Source of the DNA: Paludibacteraceae bacterium
GTDB taxonomy: Bacteria > Bacteroidota > Bacteroidia > Bacteroidales > Paludibacteraceae
Reading direction: 5' to 3'
Length of the DNA stretch: 34,543 nt
NCBI GenBank assembly: GCA_024399615.1
Contig: JAKSNQ010000018.1
Span: forward strand, 1-34,543
Shown: positions 1-7,907 of the stretch, piece by piece
Layout of the letters: every line of letters begins with the position of its first letter
Position numbering within the stretch: position 1 is the first letter of the stretch
The notes under the pieces: generated by a model
What the model saw: only the letters and a program-made list of their open reading frames with translations
Database searches by the model: none
Told to the model about the DNA's origin: nothing
Translations under genes and position numbers: made by a program

Positions 1-790
1 CGTTGTGCAGAGCCGTCTCTAGATATGTGTCGCGCGTGGGTAGTTGGTATTCAGCACTGCGTGGTGCATTATCTTTCCCTATCTGGCATAGTGTGTCAGT
101 AGTTATTTGAGGGGTATTGGTGTCCATCATTCCTTTCTGCAGGGCGATGAGAATACGTTTGGGCGTCTTACCTGCTTTGGTGCAGACATAGGTAATCCGT
201 ATGGGAGATAATCCTGCACTGGATGCCAATCGTCGTATCGTTGACTCTGCCTCGATGGGCAAGATCAGCGCCAAAATGCCTCCATTGGTCAGTAGTGACG
301 CTGAATTTAGGATAAGTTCATCATAGGAGAGGGTGTCGGTGTGGCGCGCCATCTGCCGTTCGGCGTTGGGATTTTTCAGGCTATTGACGAAGTAGGGTGG
401 GTTGGATACAATCAATTGGTAACCGAATTGTGCTTGATTGTTGTAATCCTGCAGTGAGATGTGCATCGCATGAAGACGATTAGTCCATGGGCATGCCGCA
501 AAGTTGTTGTTCGCCTGTGATACCGCTGGATGGTCAATATCAATAGCTGTGATTTGTGCCGCCGGCAGTTGTTGTGCCAGCATGATGGCTATCAGGCCTG
601 ATCCAGTCCCGATGTCAAGTATATGAATTGGCTGATAATTAGAATTTTGCATGTCCGGATGTGTCGTTCCTTCCGAGGTGTGTATTTCCTTATAGAGTTG
701 ACCGGACCATGCGCCCAAAAGGGTACCGTCCGTACCTACCTTCATGGCACATTGCTCGTCGTGTATGGTGAACTGCTTGAATCTGAACAT
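1..790 (-). CDS. trmN6: tRNA1(Val) (adenine(37)-N6)-methyltransferase, TrmN6/YfiC-like (3' end cut by window)
   Basis: Class I SAM-dependent methyltransferase that in the TrmN6 (YfiC) family makes m6A at position 37 of tRNA-Val(UAC). I translated the minus strand from the ATG at 788-790, which lies five codons after an in-frame TAA, giving MFRFKQFTIHDEQCAMKVGTD. The DQxxxMKVGTDG-type start is typical of the family. The SAM-binding motif DIGTGSGL begins at residue 59 and the N6-adenine methyltransferase signature NPPYF is at residues 130-134. The frame stays open through 263 codons to the window edge, close to the usual family length, so only a few residues should be missing. It lies 83 nt downstream of the permease gene on the same strand, and I see no Bacteroidota-type promoter in the gap, so read-through from the permease promoter is likely. 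The putative substrate, a tRNA-Val(UAC) gene, lies at the other end of the window. Confidence 0.85.
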   Translation of the reverse strand, partial: MFRFKQFTIHDEQCAMKVGTDGTLLGAWSGQLYKEIHTSEGTTHPDMQNSNYQPIHILDIGTGSGLIAIMLAQQLPAAQITAIDIDHPAVSQANNNFAACPWTNRLHAMHISLQDYNNQAQFGYQLIVSNPPYFVNSLKNPNAERQMARHTDTLSYDELILNSASLLTNGGILALILPIEAESTIRRLASSAGLSPIRITYVCTKAGKTPKRILIALQKGMMDTNTPQITTDTLCQIGKDNAPRSAEYQLPTRDTYLETALHN

Positions 791-873
791 GGGCTTGTCA
801 ACGAGTTACCGACTTCGTTGTGTATTGGTCTTTTTGTGTTAGTGTTGTACCGTGTATCGCTTTTTTTATCGCA

Positions 874-1725
874 CTAATGTACTATGCATTCGGCATGATT
901 GTGGTTGTGATGATGACCATTATGGTCGTGGGTATGATGGCCCGAGAATATCGAGATGGAGAGCCATAATCCCATGCCGATGAATAGAACGACGCATATG
1001 CGTCTCAGCCATGTCTCCAGCACTTGCAAGCGGCCGTTTATTTTACCGATGCCGGCGATGCCGCGGCTCAAGAGGATGGCGATAATGATGACTGGTAGCG
1101 CGTCACCGAGACCAAAACAGATGGGCATGAGCCATGACCATGATACGGGTTGCAGCATAGTCAAAGGTATAAGTGTGCCAAAATAGAGCAGACCACTATA
1201 TGGACAGAAGGCCAAAGCGAAAACTGCGCCCAGGATGAACGATGCGACAGGTCCGGAGAGCGGCTTGAGGTTGACCGATGATAGTTTGGAAATCAGTATG
1301 TGTGGTGCGTGTTCATGCGAGTGTTCATGCTGCTCATGTTTACCAGACTTATGCTCGTCGGAATCATGACTTAGGTTGTGGTCATGGTGCGACTCGTGCC
1401 AACCAAATAGGGCAATAGCAATGCCAACACAAATGAGGAATGGACCCAGCGCAGGTTCACCATATTCCTCAAAGAAATGTCGAATGGCATGAATCTGACC
1501 TCCCATGATAAAAACCAGCGCCAATAGTGTGTAGGAAAAGCACTTGCCAAGAACATAACTCAAGCAGTTGGTAAAGAGGGCCTGCTTCTGACTGATATTT
1601 TTGGAAAGGAAAGAGATGGCAGTCACGTCGGAGCAGAATGGACATGGACTAATCATTGTCAGTAAGCCGAGCAGAAGTGCTGAAAGGAGAGGGTAGGTGG
1701 AGGAATTTAGGATAGAATCCAGCAT
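874..1725 (-). CDS. Polytopic membrane permease with His-rich loop and tail (CcdA/DsbD- or ArsG/TauE-like)
   Basis: An integral inner-membrane protein of 283 aa with about six hydrophobic segments in two halves, resembling the cytochrome c biogenesis (CcdA/DsbD) and ArsG-type efflux permease superfamily. The first half has SPCPFC (C28 and C31) near the start of helix 1; the second half has an equivalent AFCPYSG. The loop at residues 110-142 has 12 histidines and the C-terminus (262-283) has 10 more, interspersed with Asp and Glu, which suggests binding of a divalent metal such as Zn, Ni or Co. The start is the Met at 1725. An upstream in-frame Met at 1806 would place the promoter inside the gene. 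The promoter is at 1776-1807. Substrate is not recognisable; metal efflux, metal sensing or thiol/electron transfer are possible. Divergent to a histidine kinase with which it shares promoter DNA. Confidence 0.65.
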   Translation of the reverse strand: MLDSILNSSTYPLLSALLLGLLTMISPCPFCSDVTAISFLSKNISQKQALFTNCLSYVLGKCFSYTLLALVFIMGGQIHAIRHFFEEYGEPALGPFLICVGIAIALFGWHESHHDHNLSHDSDEHKSGKHEQHEHSHEHAPHILISKLSSVNLKPLSGPVASFILGAVFALAFCPYSGLLYFGTLIPLTMLQPVSWSWLMPICFGLGDALPVIIIAILLSRGIAGIGKINGRLQVLETWLRRICVVLFIGMGLWLSISIFSGHHTHDHNGHHHNHNHAECIVH

Positions 1726-1771
1726 ATTTTGATGTGTATATTGAATTTTTATTGTATTTTTGATGAAAAAG

Positions 1772-1803
1772 TTTGCAAAGGTACGAAAAATGTAGTAATT
1801 TTG
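1772..1803 (+). promoter_or_regulatory. Bacteroidota promoter for the sensor kinase
   Basis: TTTG (1772-1775), 20 nt, then TAATTTTG (1796-1803), matching the phylum consensus. The predicted transcript starts about 15 nt before the ATG at 1825, which decides that start over the in-frame ATG at 1729 that lies upstream of the promoter. Confidence 0.8.
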
Positions 1804-1807
1804 CAAG
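1776..1807 (-). promoter_or_regulatory. Bacteroidota promoter for the permease
   Basis: On the minus strand, CTTG (1804-1807), 20 nt, then TACCTTTG (1776-1783), matching the phylum consensus TTTG-N19-21-TAnnTTTG. It overlaps almost completely with the divergent promoter of the kinase. Confidence 0.8.
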
Positions 1808-1824
1808 ACTTTTTGAATTTTCTT

Positions 1825-3999
1825 ATGAAAAAACTGCTTTTCTATATTACCTTGACGCTGCTTTTGATGGCTTGTAGCAATTTCTCAACAGACGTATCTC
1901 GTTTTCAGAGGGACCTCCAGAACCAACAGCGCATTGCGATGGAACGTACCGAGCAATTGAAGACGGCGCTTGGGGGCGATGATTTTGCGCGTATTCGTGA
2001 GTTGGCAGAGAAAGATAAGTCCATTTTATTTTACATCTTCGGCCCCAATGGCTTAATATATTGGTCGGATAATTGGTTGTCGGCATCTCATGTGTACCTG
2101 AACCACTATGATAAGTGGGACTACACGGTGTTTGACAATGCTGTTGCTGTCAGCCGATGGACGAGCGCTGATGCTTACAATATTCTGACTATTATTCCTA
2201 TAAAAAATCAATATTCATTTGAAAATGAACAACTTAGAAACGAATATGTTCCTCCGTTTTCGTTGGGACGTGAGGTTGAAATACGACAAACTAAGGCAGT
2301 AGGAAGTGTGCCGGTTTATGATGTTGAAGGGCACTATCTGTTATCGCTTAAGCAATGTGCTGATACGACCAATAACTCGGTACTGACTGTGGATCCTCTT
2401 CAGCAGACGCGTTTGGCTGAAAGTTTTTCATACCCTAGCCTATTGAAAGTGGGGAAGACTCAATCGAGACAGCATGTCGAGGCCTATTATTATATCATTA
2501 TCACAATTGTTTTCCTGACCATATTGTTGTTGTTTGCCATTTATGGTTTGGTGCGCAACCATGGCTTTGTGCACATGACCCTGAGTCTGAAGATACAATA
2601 TTTGTTGCTGTCGTTGCTGTTCGTGACCTTTGTGTATGTCTTCTTTGTTTCTATGCGATACGTGCGTAGTCGCTACGAAGAACGACAGGTGGCTTCGTTG
2701 GAGCAAAAGACAAGATATATCCAAAAGACGCTACAGGACCTTTATCCATGGGATTATGAACTGAGCGCACGCAATACGGCTGGATTGAACATCGACCTGC
2801 GCGACCTAAGTTACACCTACGAGGTGGATATACATGTTTATGACATGGATGGCTACCTGATAGGTAGTTCCCTGCCTCAACTCTTTTCGGCAGGTATTGT
2901 GTCCCGACATATGTCCACAGAGCCGTTCTTTTCCGATAATCATACGACGGTGATGAAGCAGGCGATAGGTGGTATCGACTACCTGACGAGCTATACCGAG
3001 TTCCGAAACAGCAACCTGATGCAGTTGGGCTATATCGAGGTGCCGTACTATGTGTCTGCGAAAGAGCGTAGAATAGCGGTAGATGATTTTTTGTCGCGTC
3101 TTTTCCCTCCATATTTGCTCGTGATGGTATTGTCGATGTTGTTGGGGACAATTTTGTCGCGTGGACTGACTCGTCCGTTGATGCAACTCACAGAGGGGAT
3201 GCGTAAGTTCAAGATTGGCGAGACCAATGCACACTTGGCATATGACCGAAAAGACGAGGTGGGAAAATTGGTAGAGCAGTACAATACGATGGTGGACGAA
3301 CTGGAGGAGTCGACTAGTAAGTTGGCGCGAAGCGAGCGTGAGACGGCATGGCGTACAATGGCTCGTCAGGTGGCGCATGAGATCAATAATCCGCTGACAC
3401 CGATGAAATTGAGGTTGCAGCAGATGCAGCGTCTCAAGCTGAATAACGATCCGCGCTTTGATGCTTTCTTTGACGAAACGGCAGGTTCGTTGATTACGCA
3501 GATTGACCAATTGAGTAATATCGCTACTTCTTTCTCCAGCTTCGCCAAAATGCCGGAAGTGGTGACAAGCAAAGTTGATGTGGCGGATAAACTGACATCT
3601 GTGATAACGCTCTTCCGCAGCAACCAGCAGAATGTGCCTATTCGCTATCTGGGCCCTGATAAGGGATTGGAAGCAAAGACTGATGCTACACAAATCTCGC
3701 AGGTGTTTAACAATTTGATTAAGAATGCTTTACAGGCGCTGGAAGATAAGCCGGGTGGAGACATTATCATTATGCTTAAGGAGAGTGAAAAGACTGTGGA
3801 TATCAGCGTGTCGGACAATGGATGTGGCATTCCTGAAGACGTGCAGGATCGTATCTTTACACCTAATTTCACAACTAAATCGACGGGCACTGGCTTAGGA
3901 TTGGCTATATCCAAAAATATCGTCGAGGGATCAGGTGGCAGGATTTGGTTTCAGACTTCGCCAAAGGGCACAACTTTCTTTATTTCACTTAGAAAATAA
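1825..3999 (+). CDS. Membrane sensor histidine kinase with lipobox and two periplasmic regions (NtrY-like core)
   Basis: An orphan two-component sensor kinase of 724 aa. In order: a hydrophobic N-terminus ending in the lipobox-like LMAC (Cys about residue 19); a periplasmic region to about 220; TM 224-246; TM 259-281; a second periplasmic region to about 425; TM 427-449; a HAMP linker starting SRGLTRPLMQL; a HisKA domain with phosphoacceptor H518 in QVAHEINNPLTPMK; and a HATPase domain with N box (QVFNNLIKNALQAL), G1 (DNGCGIP) and G2 (GTGLGLAI). The HEINNPLTP box is typical of NtrY-like kinases. No response regulator is adjacent. The start is the ATG at 1825, just after the predicted transcription start. 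The signal it senses is unknown; the shared promoter region suggests a link to the His-rich permease. Confidence 0.9.
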   Translation: MKKLLFYITLTLLLMACSNFSTDVSRFQRDLQNQQRIAMERTEQLKTALGGDDFARIRELAEKDKSILFYIFGPNGLIYWSDNWLSASHVYLNHYDKWDYTVFDNAVAVSRWTSADAYNILTIIPIKNQYSFENEQLRNEYVPPFSLGREVEIRQTKAVGSVPVYDVEGHYLLSLKQCADTTNNSVLTVDPLQQTRLAESFSYPSLLKVGKTQSRQHVEAYYYIIITIVFLTILLLFAIYGLVRNHGFVHMTLSLKIQYLLLSLLFVTFVYVFFVSMRYVRSRYEERQVASLEQKTRYIQKTLQDLYPWDYELSARNTAGLNIDLRDLSYTYEVDIHVYDMDGYLIGSSLPQLFSAGIVSRHMSTEPFFSDNHTTVMKQAIGGIDYLTSYTEFRNSNLMQLGYIEVPYYVSAKERRIAVDDFLSRLFPPYLLVMVLSMLLGTILSRGLTRPLMQLTEGMRKFKIGETNAHLAYDRKDEVGKLVEQYNTMVDELEESTSKLARSERETAWRTMARQVAHEINNPLTPMKLRLQQMQRLKLNNDPRFDAFFDETAGSLITQIDQLSNIATSFSSFAKMPEVVTSKVDVADKLTSVITLFRSNQQNVPIRYLGPDKGLEAKTDATQISQVFNNLIKNALQALEDKPGGDIIIMLKESEKTVDISVSDNGCGIPEDVQDRIFTPNFTTKSTGTGLGLAISKNIVEGSGGRIWFQTSPKGTTFFISLRK

Positions 4000-4034
4000 G
4001 TGTCTTTTTTAGTCTCTTGTCTTGATGCGGTTCT

Positions 4035-4067
4035 GAAGCCGTCTTGAAGCCGTCTTGAAGCCGTCTT
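4035..4067. repeat. Three tandem copies of an 11-bp unit (GAAGCCGTCTT)
   Basis: Perfect copies at 4035-4045, 4046-4056 and 4057-4067, preceded by a diverged copy (TGATGCGGTTC). Each unit contains GAAG-CCGT-CTTC-type self-complementarity; the last copy can form TGAAG-CCGT-CTTCA (4056-4069). It sits in the 222-nt gap between the convergent ends of the kinase and methyltransferase genes. The rest of this gap shows no gene and no clear terminator. Confidence 0.9.
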
Positions 4068-4221
4068 CATGAGATGTTTTTTACCACTTTTATTTTGGCA
4101 ATTATCAACTACTTGGCAGCATAATAATTTATGAATAAATTTACGGTCAATTTACGTTACGCCGTAGGCATCTTTCCATATTTTACCGCTGCCTTACTGC
4201 CTACACGTATATAGTTCCCTG

Positions 4222-5019
4222 TTATTTTTTGCGAAGAACGTCTACGACATGTGATCCGGCTCCAAGCAATTCTGGCCGTTCGGATATGGTTTTCTGGTAT
4301 TGGATAAAATGCAGGAAAGTTTCGTCGGACATGTAGTTGAGTCGCGTTCTCATATAGTCAGCTGCGCCATCTGGGGAAAAGATTGTGACGCGCTCTAGTT
4401 GCGCCTTCTGATTGAGGCGGTTGATATCATCGAGCCGGACGTAGTCGTATAGTTCATCCTGAGGAGGTCGCACATGGTACTGCTCATCCACTACTCCTGC
4501 TGCCATAAGGCCACCGATGCGGTCTTTGTCAAAGCAAAACGACAACATGCTGTATTCGTTCATGAGATAGGCTACAAAGATGAGTCCTCCGGTTTTGGTG
4601 ATTCTGCGTGCTTCGCATAGTGCCTCCAGTTTCTCTTCTTCGCCTATTAGGTGATAGAGTGGCCCTAAAAGTAAGGTAATATCAGCCGAATTGTCGGGAA
4701 TGAAAGGCATGCTCCTGGCATTTCCTTTGACTACATCAGCGGTAGGTTCCAACTTACGGAATATGTCAATGTTGTGCTGCACCAATTCTACTGCTTTTAC
4801 ATGATAACCTTCTGACATAAGTGCTGAAGTGTAGCGTCCGGTACCGGCGCCGATGTCGTAAATGCGCAGATTAGCTTTGCCTGAAAGCTGACTTTTCTCT
4901 TCTAAAAAACGATGCAGATGATGCATGGTGGTCTCGTATTCTACGATACCATGTCTGCGCTCTAAACGCAAATTCTCCTTGTGTTTCCAATAATGTTTTT
5001 CGATGACGGATAGTGGCAT
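4222..5019 (-). CDS. Class I SAM-dependent methyltransferase (UbiE/Methyltransf_11-like)
   Basis: A soluble 265-aa methyltransferase. Motif I is IYDIGAGTGRYTSAL, the acidic residue after strand 2 is in VKAVELV, and post-motif LLLGPLYHLI followed by ALCEARRITKTGGLIFVAY matches motifs II and III of the family (GG turn before strand 5). The start is the Met at 5019 (MPLSVIEKHYWKHKENL); a longer frame from 5097 would run through the promoter at 5046-5077. Substrate is not predictable: the family methylates quinones, small molecules or lipids. It is transcribed alone, divergent to glutamate dehydrogenase and convergent to the sensor kinase. Confidence 0.8.
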   Translation of the reverse strand: MPLSVIEKHYWKHKENLRLERRHGIVEYETTMHHLHRFLEEKSQLSGKANLRIYDIGAGTGRYTSALMSEGYHVKAVELVQHNIDIFRKLEPTADVVKGNARSMPFIPDNSADITLLLGPLYHLIGEEEKLEALCEARRITKTGGLIFVAYLMNEYSMLSFCFDKDRIGGLMAAGVVDEQYHVRPPQDELYDYVRLDDINRLNQKAQLERVTIFSPDGAADYMRTRLNYMSDETFLHFIQYQKTISERPELLGAGSHVVDVLRKK

Positions 5020-5045
5020 GTCGTACGATTTTTGCTTTGTGACTG

Positions 5046-5077
5046 CAAAAGTACATAAAAATATTGAATTGTGCAAG
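5046..5077 (-). promoter_or_regulatory. Bacteroidota promoter for the SAM methyltransferase
   Basis: Minus strand: CTTG (5074-5077), 20 nt, TACTTTTG (5046-5053). The 20-nt spacer is nearly the same as that of the epimerase promoter at 18602-18633. Confidence 0.8.
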
Positions 5078-5154
5078 CATAAGCCGTCAGAAGTCACTAT
5101 TTTTGCCTAATCGAAGGCAATCGGCACCATGGACTGCATTTTTTTGATAAAAAA

Positions 5155-5186
5155 CTTGCACGGGCAAATAATTTGTAGTATCTTTG
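5155..5186 (+). promoter_or_regulatory. Bacteroidota promoter for glutamate dehydrogenase
   Basis: CTTG (5155-5158), 20 nt, TATCTTTG (5179-5186). The predicted leader is about 70 nt. Between this promoter and the divergent one at 5046 lies a short inverted repeat, TTGCCT-N6-AGGCAA (5103-5120). Confidence 0.8.
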
Positions 5187-5261
5187 CAGTCCCAAATCAA
5201 AACCTTTAAGATGTGGGTCCTTTTTGGACTCGTACTAATATCAACATAAAAGATACGCCTT

Positions 5262-6620
5262 ATGGCGTTGAGCGTTATGAAAGTAGAAAACATCATGCAG
5301 CAATTGGCTGCAAAGCACCCGGGTGAGGCAGAGTATCTGCAAGCCGTGCAAGAAGTTCTCGAGAGTATCGAGGAAGTGTATAATCAACATCCTGAGTTTG
5401 AACAGGCAAAGATTGTGGAGCGCATCGTTGAACCCGAGCGTATTTTCACATTCCGCGTCAACTGGGTAGATGACAAGGGAGAAGTGCAAACCAATTTGGG
5501 ATACCGTGTTCAGTTCAATTCGGCAATTGGTCCATATAAAGGAGGTCTACGTTTTCACCGTGCTGTAACACCTTCCATGCTGAAATTCCTTGGCTTTGAA
5601 CAGACGTTCAAGAATGCTCTGACTACTTTGCCAATGGGTGGTGCTAAGGGTGGCTCGGATTTCGATCCGGTAGGCAAATCCGATGCTGAAATCATGCGTT
5701 TCTGCCAGGCATTTATGTTGGAGTTGTGGCAGTGTATTGGACCCGATCAGGACATCCCTGCTGGTGATGTAGGCGTAGGTGGCCGAGAGATTGGCTTTTT
5801 GAATGGTATGTATCAGAAGTTGGCTCGTCGCTATCACACGGGTGTGTTGACAGGAAAGGGTATGACATGGGGTGGCTCGATCTTACGCCCAGAGGCTACT
5901 GGTTTTGGCGCTCTCTATTTTACCCAGCATTTGCTACATGCGGCAGGTAAGGATATTCAGGGAAAGAAAGTGGTGCTCTCCGGTTTCGGTAACGTGGCTT
6001 GGGGTGCGGCCATTAAGGCGACTGAATTGGGCGCTAAAGTGGTGGCTATCTCCGGTCCGGATGGAGTATGTGAGATTCCTGATGGCATTACTAAAGAGAT
6101 GATTGACTATATGTTGGTAATGCGCGCCAGCAACCGAAATAAGGTGCAGGATATGGCGGATCGTTTCCCTGATGCTGCTACTTTCACTGCCGGAAAGAAG
6201 GCATGGTCAGTGCCTTGCGATATCGCACTTCCGTGTGCCTTCCAAAATGAATTGTCTGAGGACGATGCGAAGGAACTGAAGGCTAACGGATGTTGGTGCT
6301 GCTGCGAAGTAAGTAACATGGGTTGCCAACCGGGCGCTATTCACTATTTCCAAAACAATGGAGTTCTCTTTGCTCCGGGTAAGGCTGTGAATGCTGGTGG
6401 TGTAGCTACTTCTGGACTCGAAATGACCCAAAATGCCGAGCACCTGAGCTGGACGGCTGCCGAAGTGGATGCGCGATTGCACCACATTATGGAGTCTATC
6501 CACGAGCAATGTGTAACCTATGGCAAGCAGGAGGATGGAACGATTGACTATGTCAAGGGTGCAAATATCGCTGGATTCATGAAGGTGGCACAGGCTATGT
6601 TGGAGCAGGGTATCATCTGA
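5262..6620 (+). CDS. gdhA: Glutamate dehydrogenase (hexameric; Bacteroidales NAD-type subtype likely)
   Basis: Catalyses reversible oxidative deamination of glutamate to 2-oxoglutarate and ammonia. The 452-aa length is right for the small hexameric class. The substrate domain has GPYKGGLRFH and LPMGGAKGGSDFDP with catalytic lysines, PAGDVGVGGREIGF, and the C-terminal half has the Rossmann motif SGFGNVAWGAA followed by ISGPDG. I recall that last segment from NAD-linked Porphyromonas/Bacteroides enzymes, whereas the paralogue at 20852 has the SDSNG type found in NADP enzymes; coenzyme use is inference. An alternative start is the ATG at 5277 (MKVENIMQQLAAKHPGE), which matches the usual N-terminus of homologues. 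An unusual Cys cluster (C344, C346-348, C355) follows KANG. Likely cotranscribed with kbl and tdh, since no promoter is visible in the 71-nt gap. Confidence 0.95.
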   Translation: MALSVMKVENIMQQLAAKHPGEAEYLQAVQEVLESIEEVYNQHPEFEQAKIVERIVEPERIFTFRVNWVDDKGEVQTNLGYRVQFNSAIGPYKGGLRFHRAVTPSMLKFLGFEQTFKNALTTLPMGGAKGGSDFDPVGKSDAEIMRFCQAFMLELWQCIGPDQDIPAGDVGVGGREIGFLNGMYQKLARRYHTGVLTGKGMTWGGSILRPEATGFGALYFTQHLLHAAGKDIQGKKVVLSGFGNVAWGAAIKATELGAKVVAISGPDGVCEIPDGITKEMIDYMLVMRASNRNKVQDMADRFPDAATFTAGKKAWSVPCDIALPCAFQNELSEDDAKELKANGCWCCCEVSNMGCQPGAIHYFQNNGVLFAPGKAVNAGGVATSGLEMTQNAEHLSWTAAEVDARLHHIMESIHEQCVTYGKQEDGTIDYVKGANIAGFMKVAQAMLEQGII

Positions 6621-6671
6621 TTGGTTAATCGAAGACGCTTACTACAATCAACGGGGCTTATCCCCCAAACG

Positions 6672-6685
6672 GCAATACGTATTGC
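6672..6685. promoter_or_regulatory. Perfect 14-bp palindrome just upstream of kbl
   Basis: GCAATACGTATTGC, ending 6 nt before the kbl ATG. It could be a repressor operator or a start-site hairpin. The same gap also contains GGGG-CTTAT-CCCC (6653-6665). Confidence 0.4.
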
Positions 6686-6691
6686 AAAATT

Positions 6692-7885
6692 ATGTACAAC
6701 GAGTTTAAACAACATTTGGAGGCCACGCTTCGCGAAATTCGCGAGGCGGGCCTATATAAAAACGAGCGTGTGATTATCACACCTCAGTCTTCGGGCATCC
6801 AAGTGGAGGGAGGCAAAGAGGTTATCAATTTCTGCGCCAACAATTATTTGGGGTTGGCCGATAATGCTGAACTTATTCAAGCTGCCAAGGAGAAAATGGA
6901 TGAACGAGGCTATGGTATGGCTTCCGTTCGTTTTATCTGCGGAACACAAGATACTCATAAGCAGCTGGAAAAGGCAATTTCCGATTTCTTTGGAACTGAC
7001 GATACTATTCTGTATGCGGCTTGTTTTGATGCCAATGGTGGTCTGTTCGAGCCTTTGCTGACTGAGGAGGATGCGATTATTTCGGATGCATTGAATCATG
7101 CGTCTATCATCGATGGTGTGCGCTTGTGCAAAGCTGTTCGTTACCGATACAAGAATGCCGATATGGCCGATCTTGAGGAACAACTCCAAAAGGCGCAAGC
7201 ACAACGTTTCCGCATCATCGCTACGGATGGCGTGTTCTCCATGGATGGAAACGTATGTCCGCTGGATAAGATTTATGAGTTGGCTCAGAAATACAATGCT
7301 CTGGTGATGGTGGACGAAAGCCATTCTGCCGGTGTGGTTGGTAAGACGGGCCATGGTGTAACCGAGCGATATGACCTGCGTGGAAAAGTCGAGATTATCA
7401 CGGGAACATTAGGCAAAGCTTTTGGCGGTAGCGTTGGTGGATTTACAACGGGTAAGAAAGAAATTATTGATCTTTTGCGTCAACGTTCAAGACCATATTT
7501 GTTCTCCAATTCCATTCCGCCAATGATTGCGGCAGCCGGATTGAAGACGTTTGAGTTGCTGACCCGTGATAATACGCTCCAAGATACTTTGCACAACAAT
7601 ACCGATTATTTCATCGAGAAGATGAAAGCGGCTGGCTTTGATATCAAACCTACCGAATCGGCTATTTGCGCTGTGATGCTTTACGACGCGCGACTCAGTC
7701 AGGAGTTTGCGGCCGCATTGCAGGAGGAGGGAATCTATGTGACTGGATTCTATTATCCGGTCGTGCCTCAAGGACAAGCGCGTATACGCGTGCAGGTGAG
7801 CGCGGCGCATACACGCGAGCAATTAGATAAAGGTGTTGCTGCCTTCGTGAAGATTGGCAGGCAATTGGGCGTGCTGAACGCATAA
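6692..7885 (+). CDS. kbl: Glycine C-acetyltransferase (2-amino-3-ketobutyrate CoA ligase)
   Basis: PLP-dependent alpha-oxoamine synthase family enzyme that cleaves 2-amino-3-ketobutyrate with CoA to glycine and acetyl-CoA, the second step of threonine breakdown after Tdh. At 397 aa it is collinear with E. coli Kbl: NFCANNYLGLA, MASVRFICGTQD, CFDANGGLFEPLL, ISDALNHASIIDG, ATDGVFSMDG, VDESHSAG, and the PLP-lysine motif GTLGKAFGG with K242. The C-terminus YVTGFYYPVVPQGQARIRVQ is typical. It lies between glutamate dehydrogenase and tdh, 64 nt upstream of the latter with an intervening hairpin. A perfect palindrome lies 6 nt before the start codon. Confidence 0.96.
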   Translation: MYNEFKQHLEATLREIREAGLYKNERVIITPQSSGIQVEGGKEVINFCANNYLGLADNAELIQAAKEKMDERGYGMASVRFICGTQDTHKQLEKAISDFFGTDDTILYAACFDANGGLFEPLLTEEDAIISDALNHASIIDGVRLCKAVRYRYKNADMADLEEQLQKAQAQRFRIIATDGVFSMDGNVCPLDKIYELAQKYNALVMVDESHSAGVVGKTGHGVTERYDLRGKVEIITGTLGKAFGGSVGGFTTGKKEIIDLLRQRSRPYLFSNSIPPMIAAAGLKTFELLTRDNTLQDTLHNNTDYFIEKMKAAGFDIKPTESAICAVMLYDARLSQEFAAALQEEGIYVTGFYYPVVPQGQARIRVQVSAAHTREQLDKGVAAFVKIGRQLGVLNA

Positions 7886-7907
7886 AAATGAAATTTTGAA
7901 TAGTAAT

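Noticed and set aside
623..877. 84-codon frame on the plus strand
   Set aside because: It lies opposite the N-terminal part of trmN6, whose frame carries SAM-binding and NPPYF motifs.
2806..3693. 295-codon open frame antisense to the sensor kinase
   Set aside because: Rich in His, Arg and Gln as expected for the complement of a real gene, with no domain signature; the kinase frame on the other strand is unmistakable.
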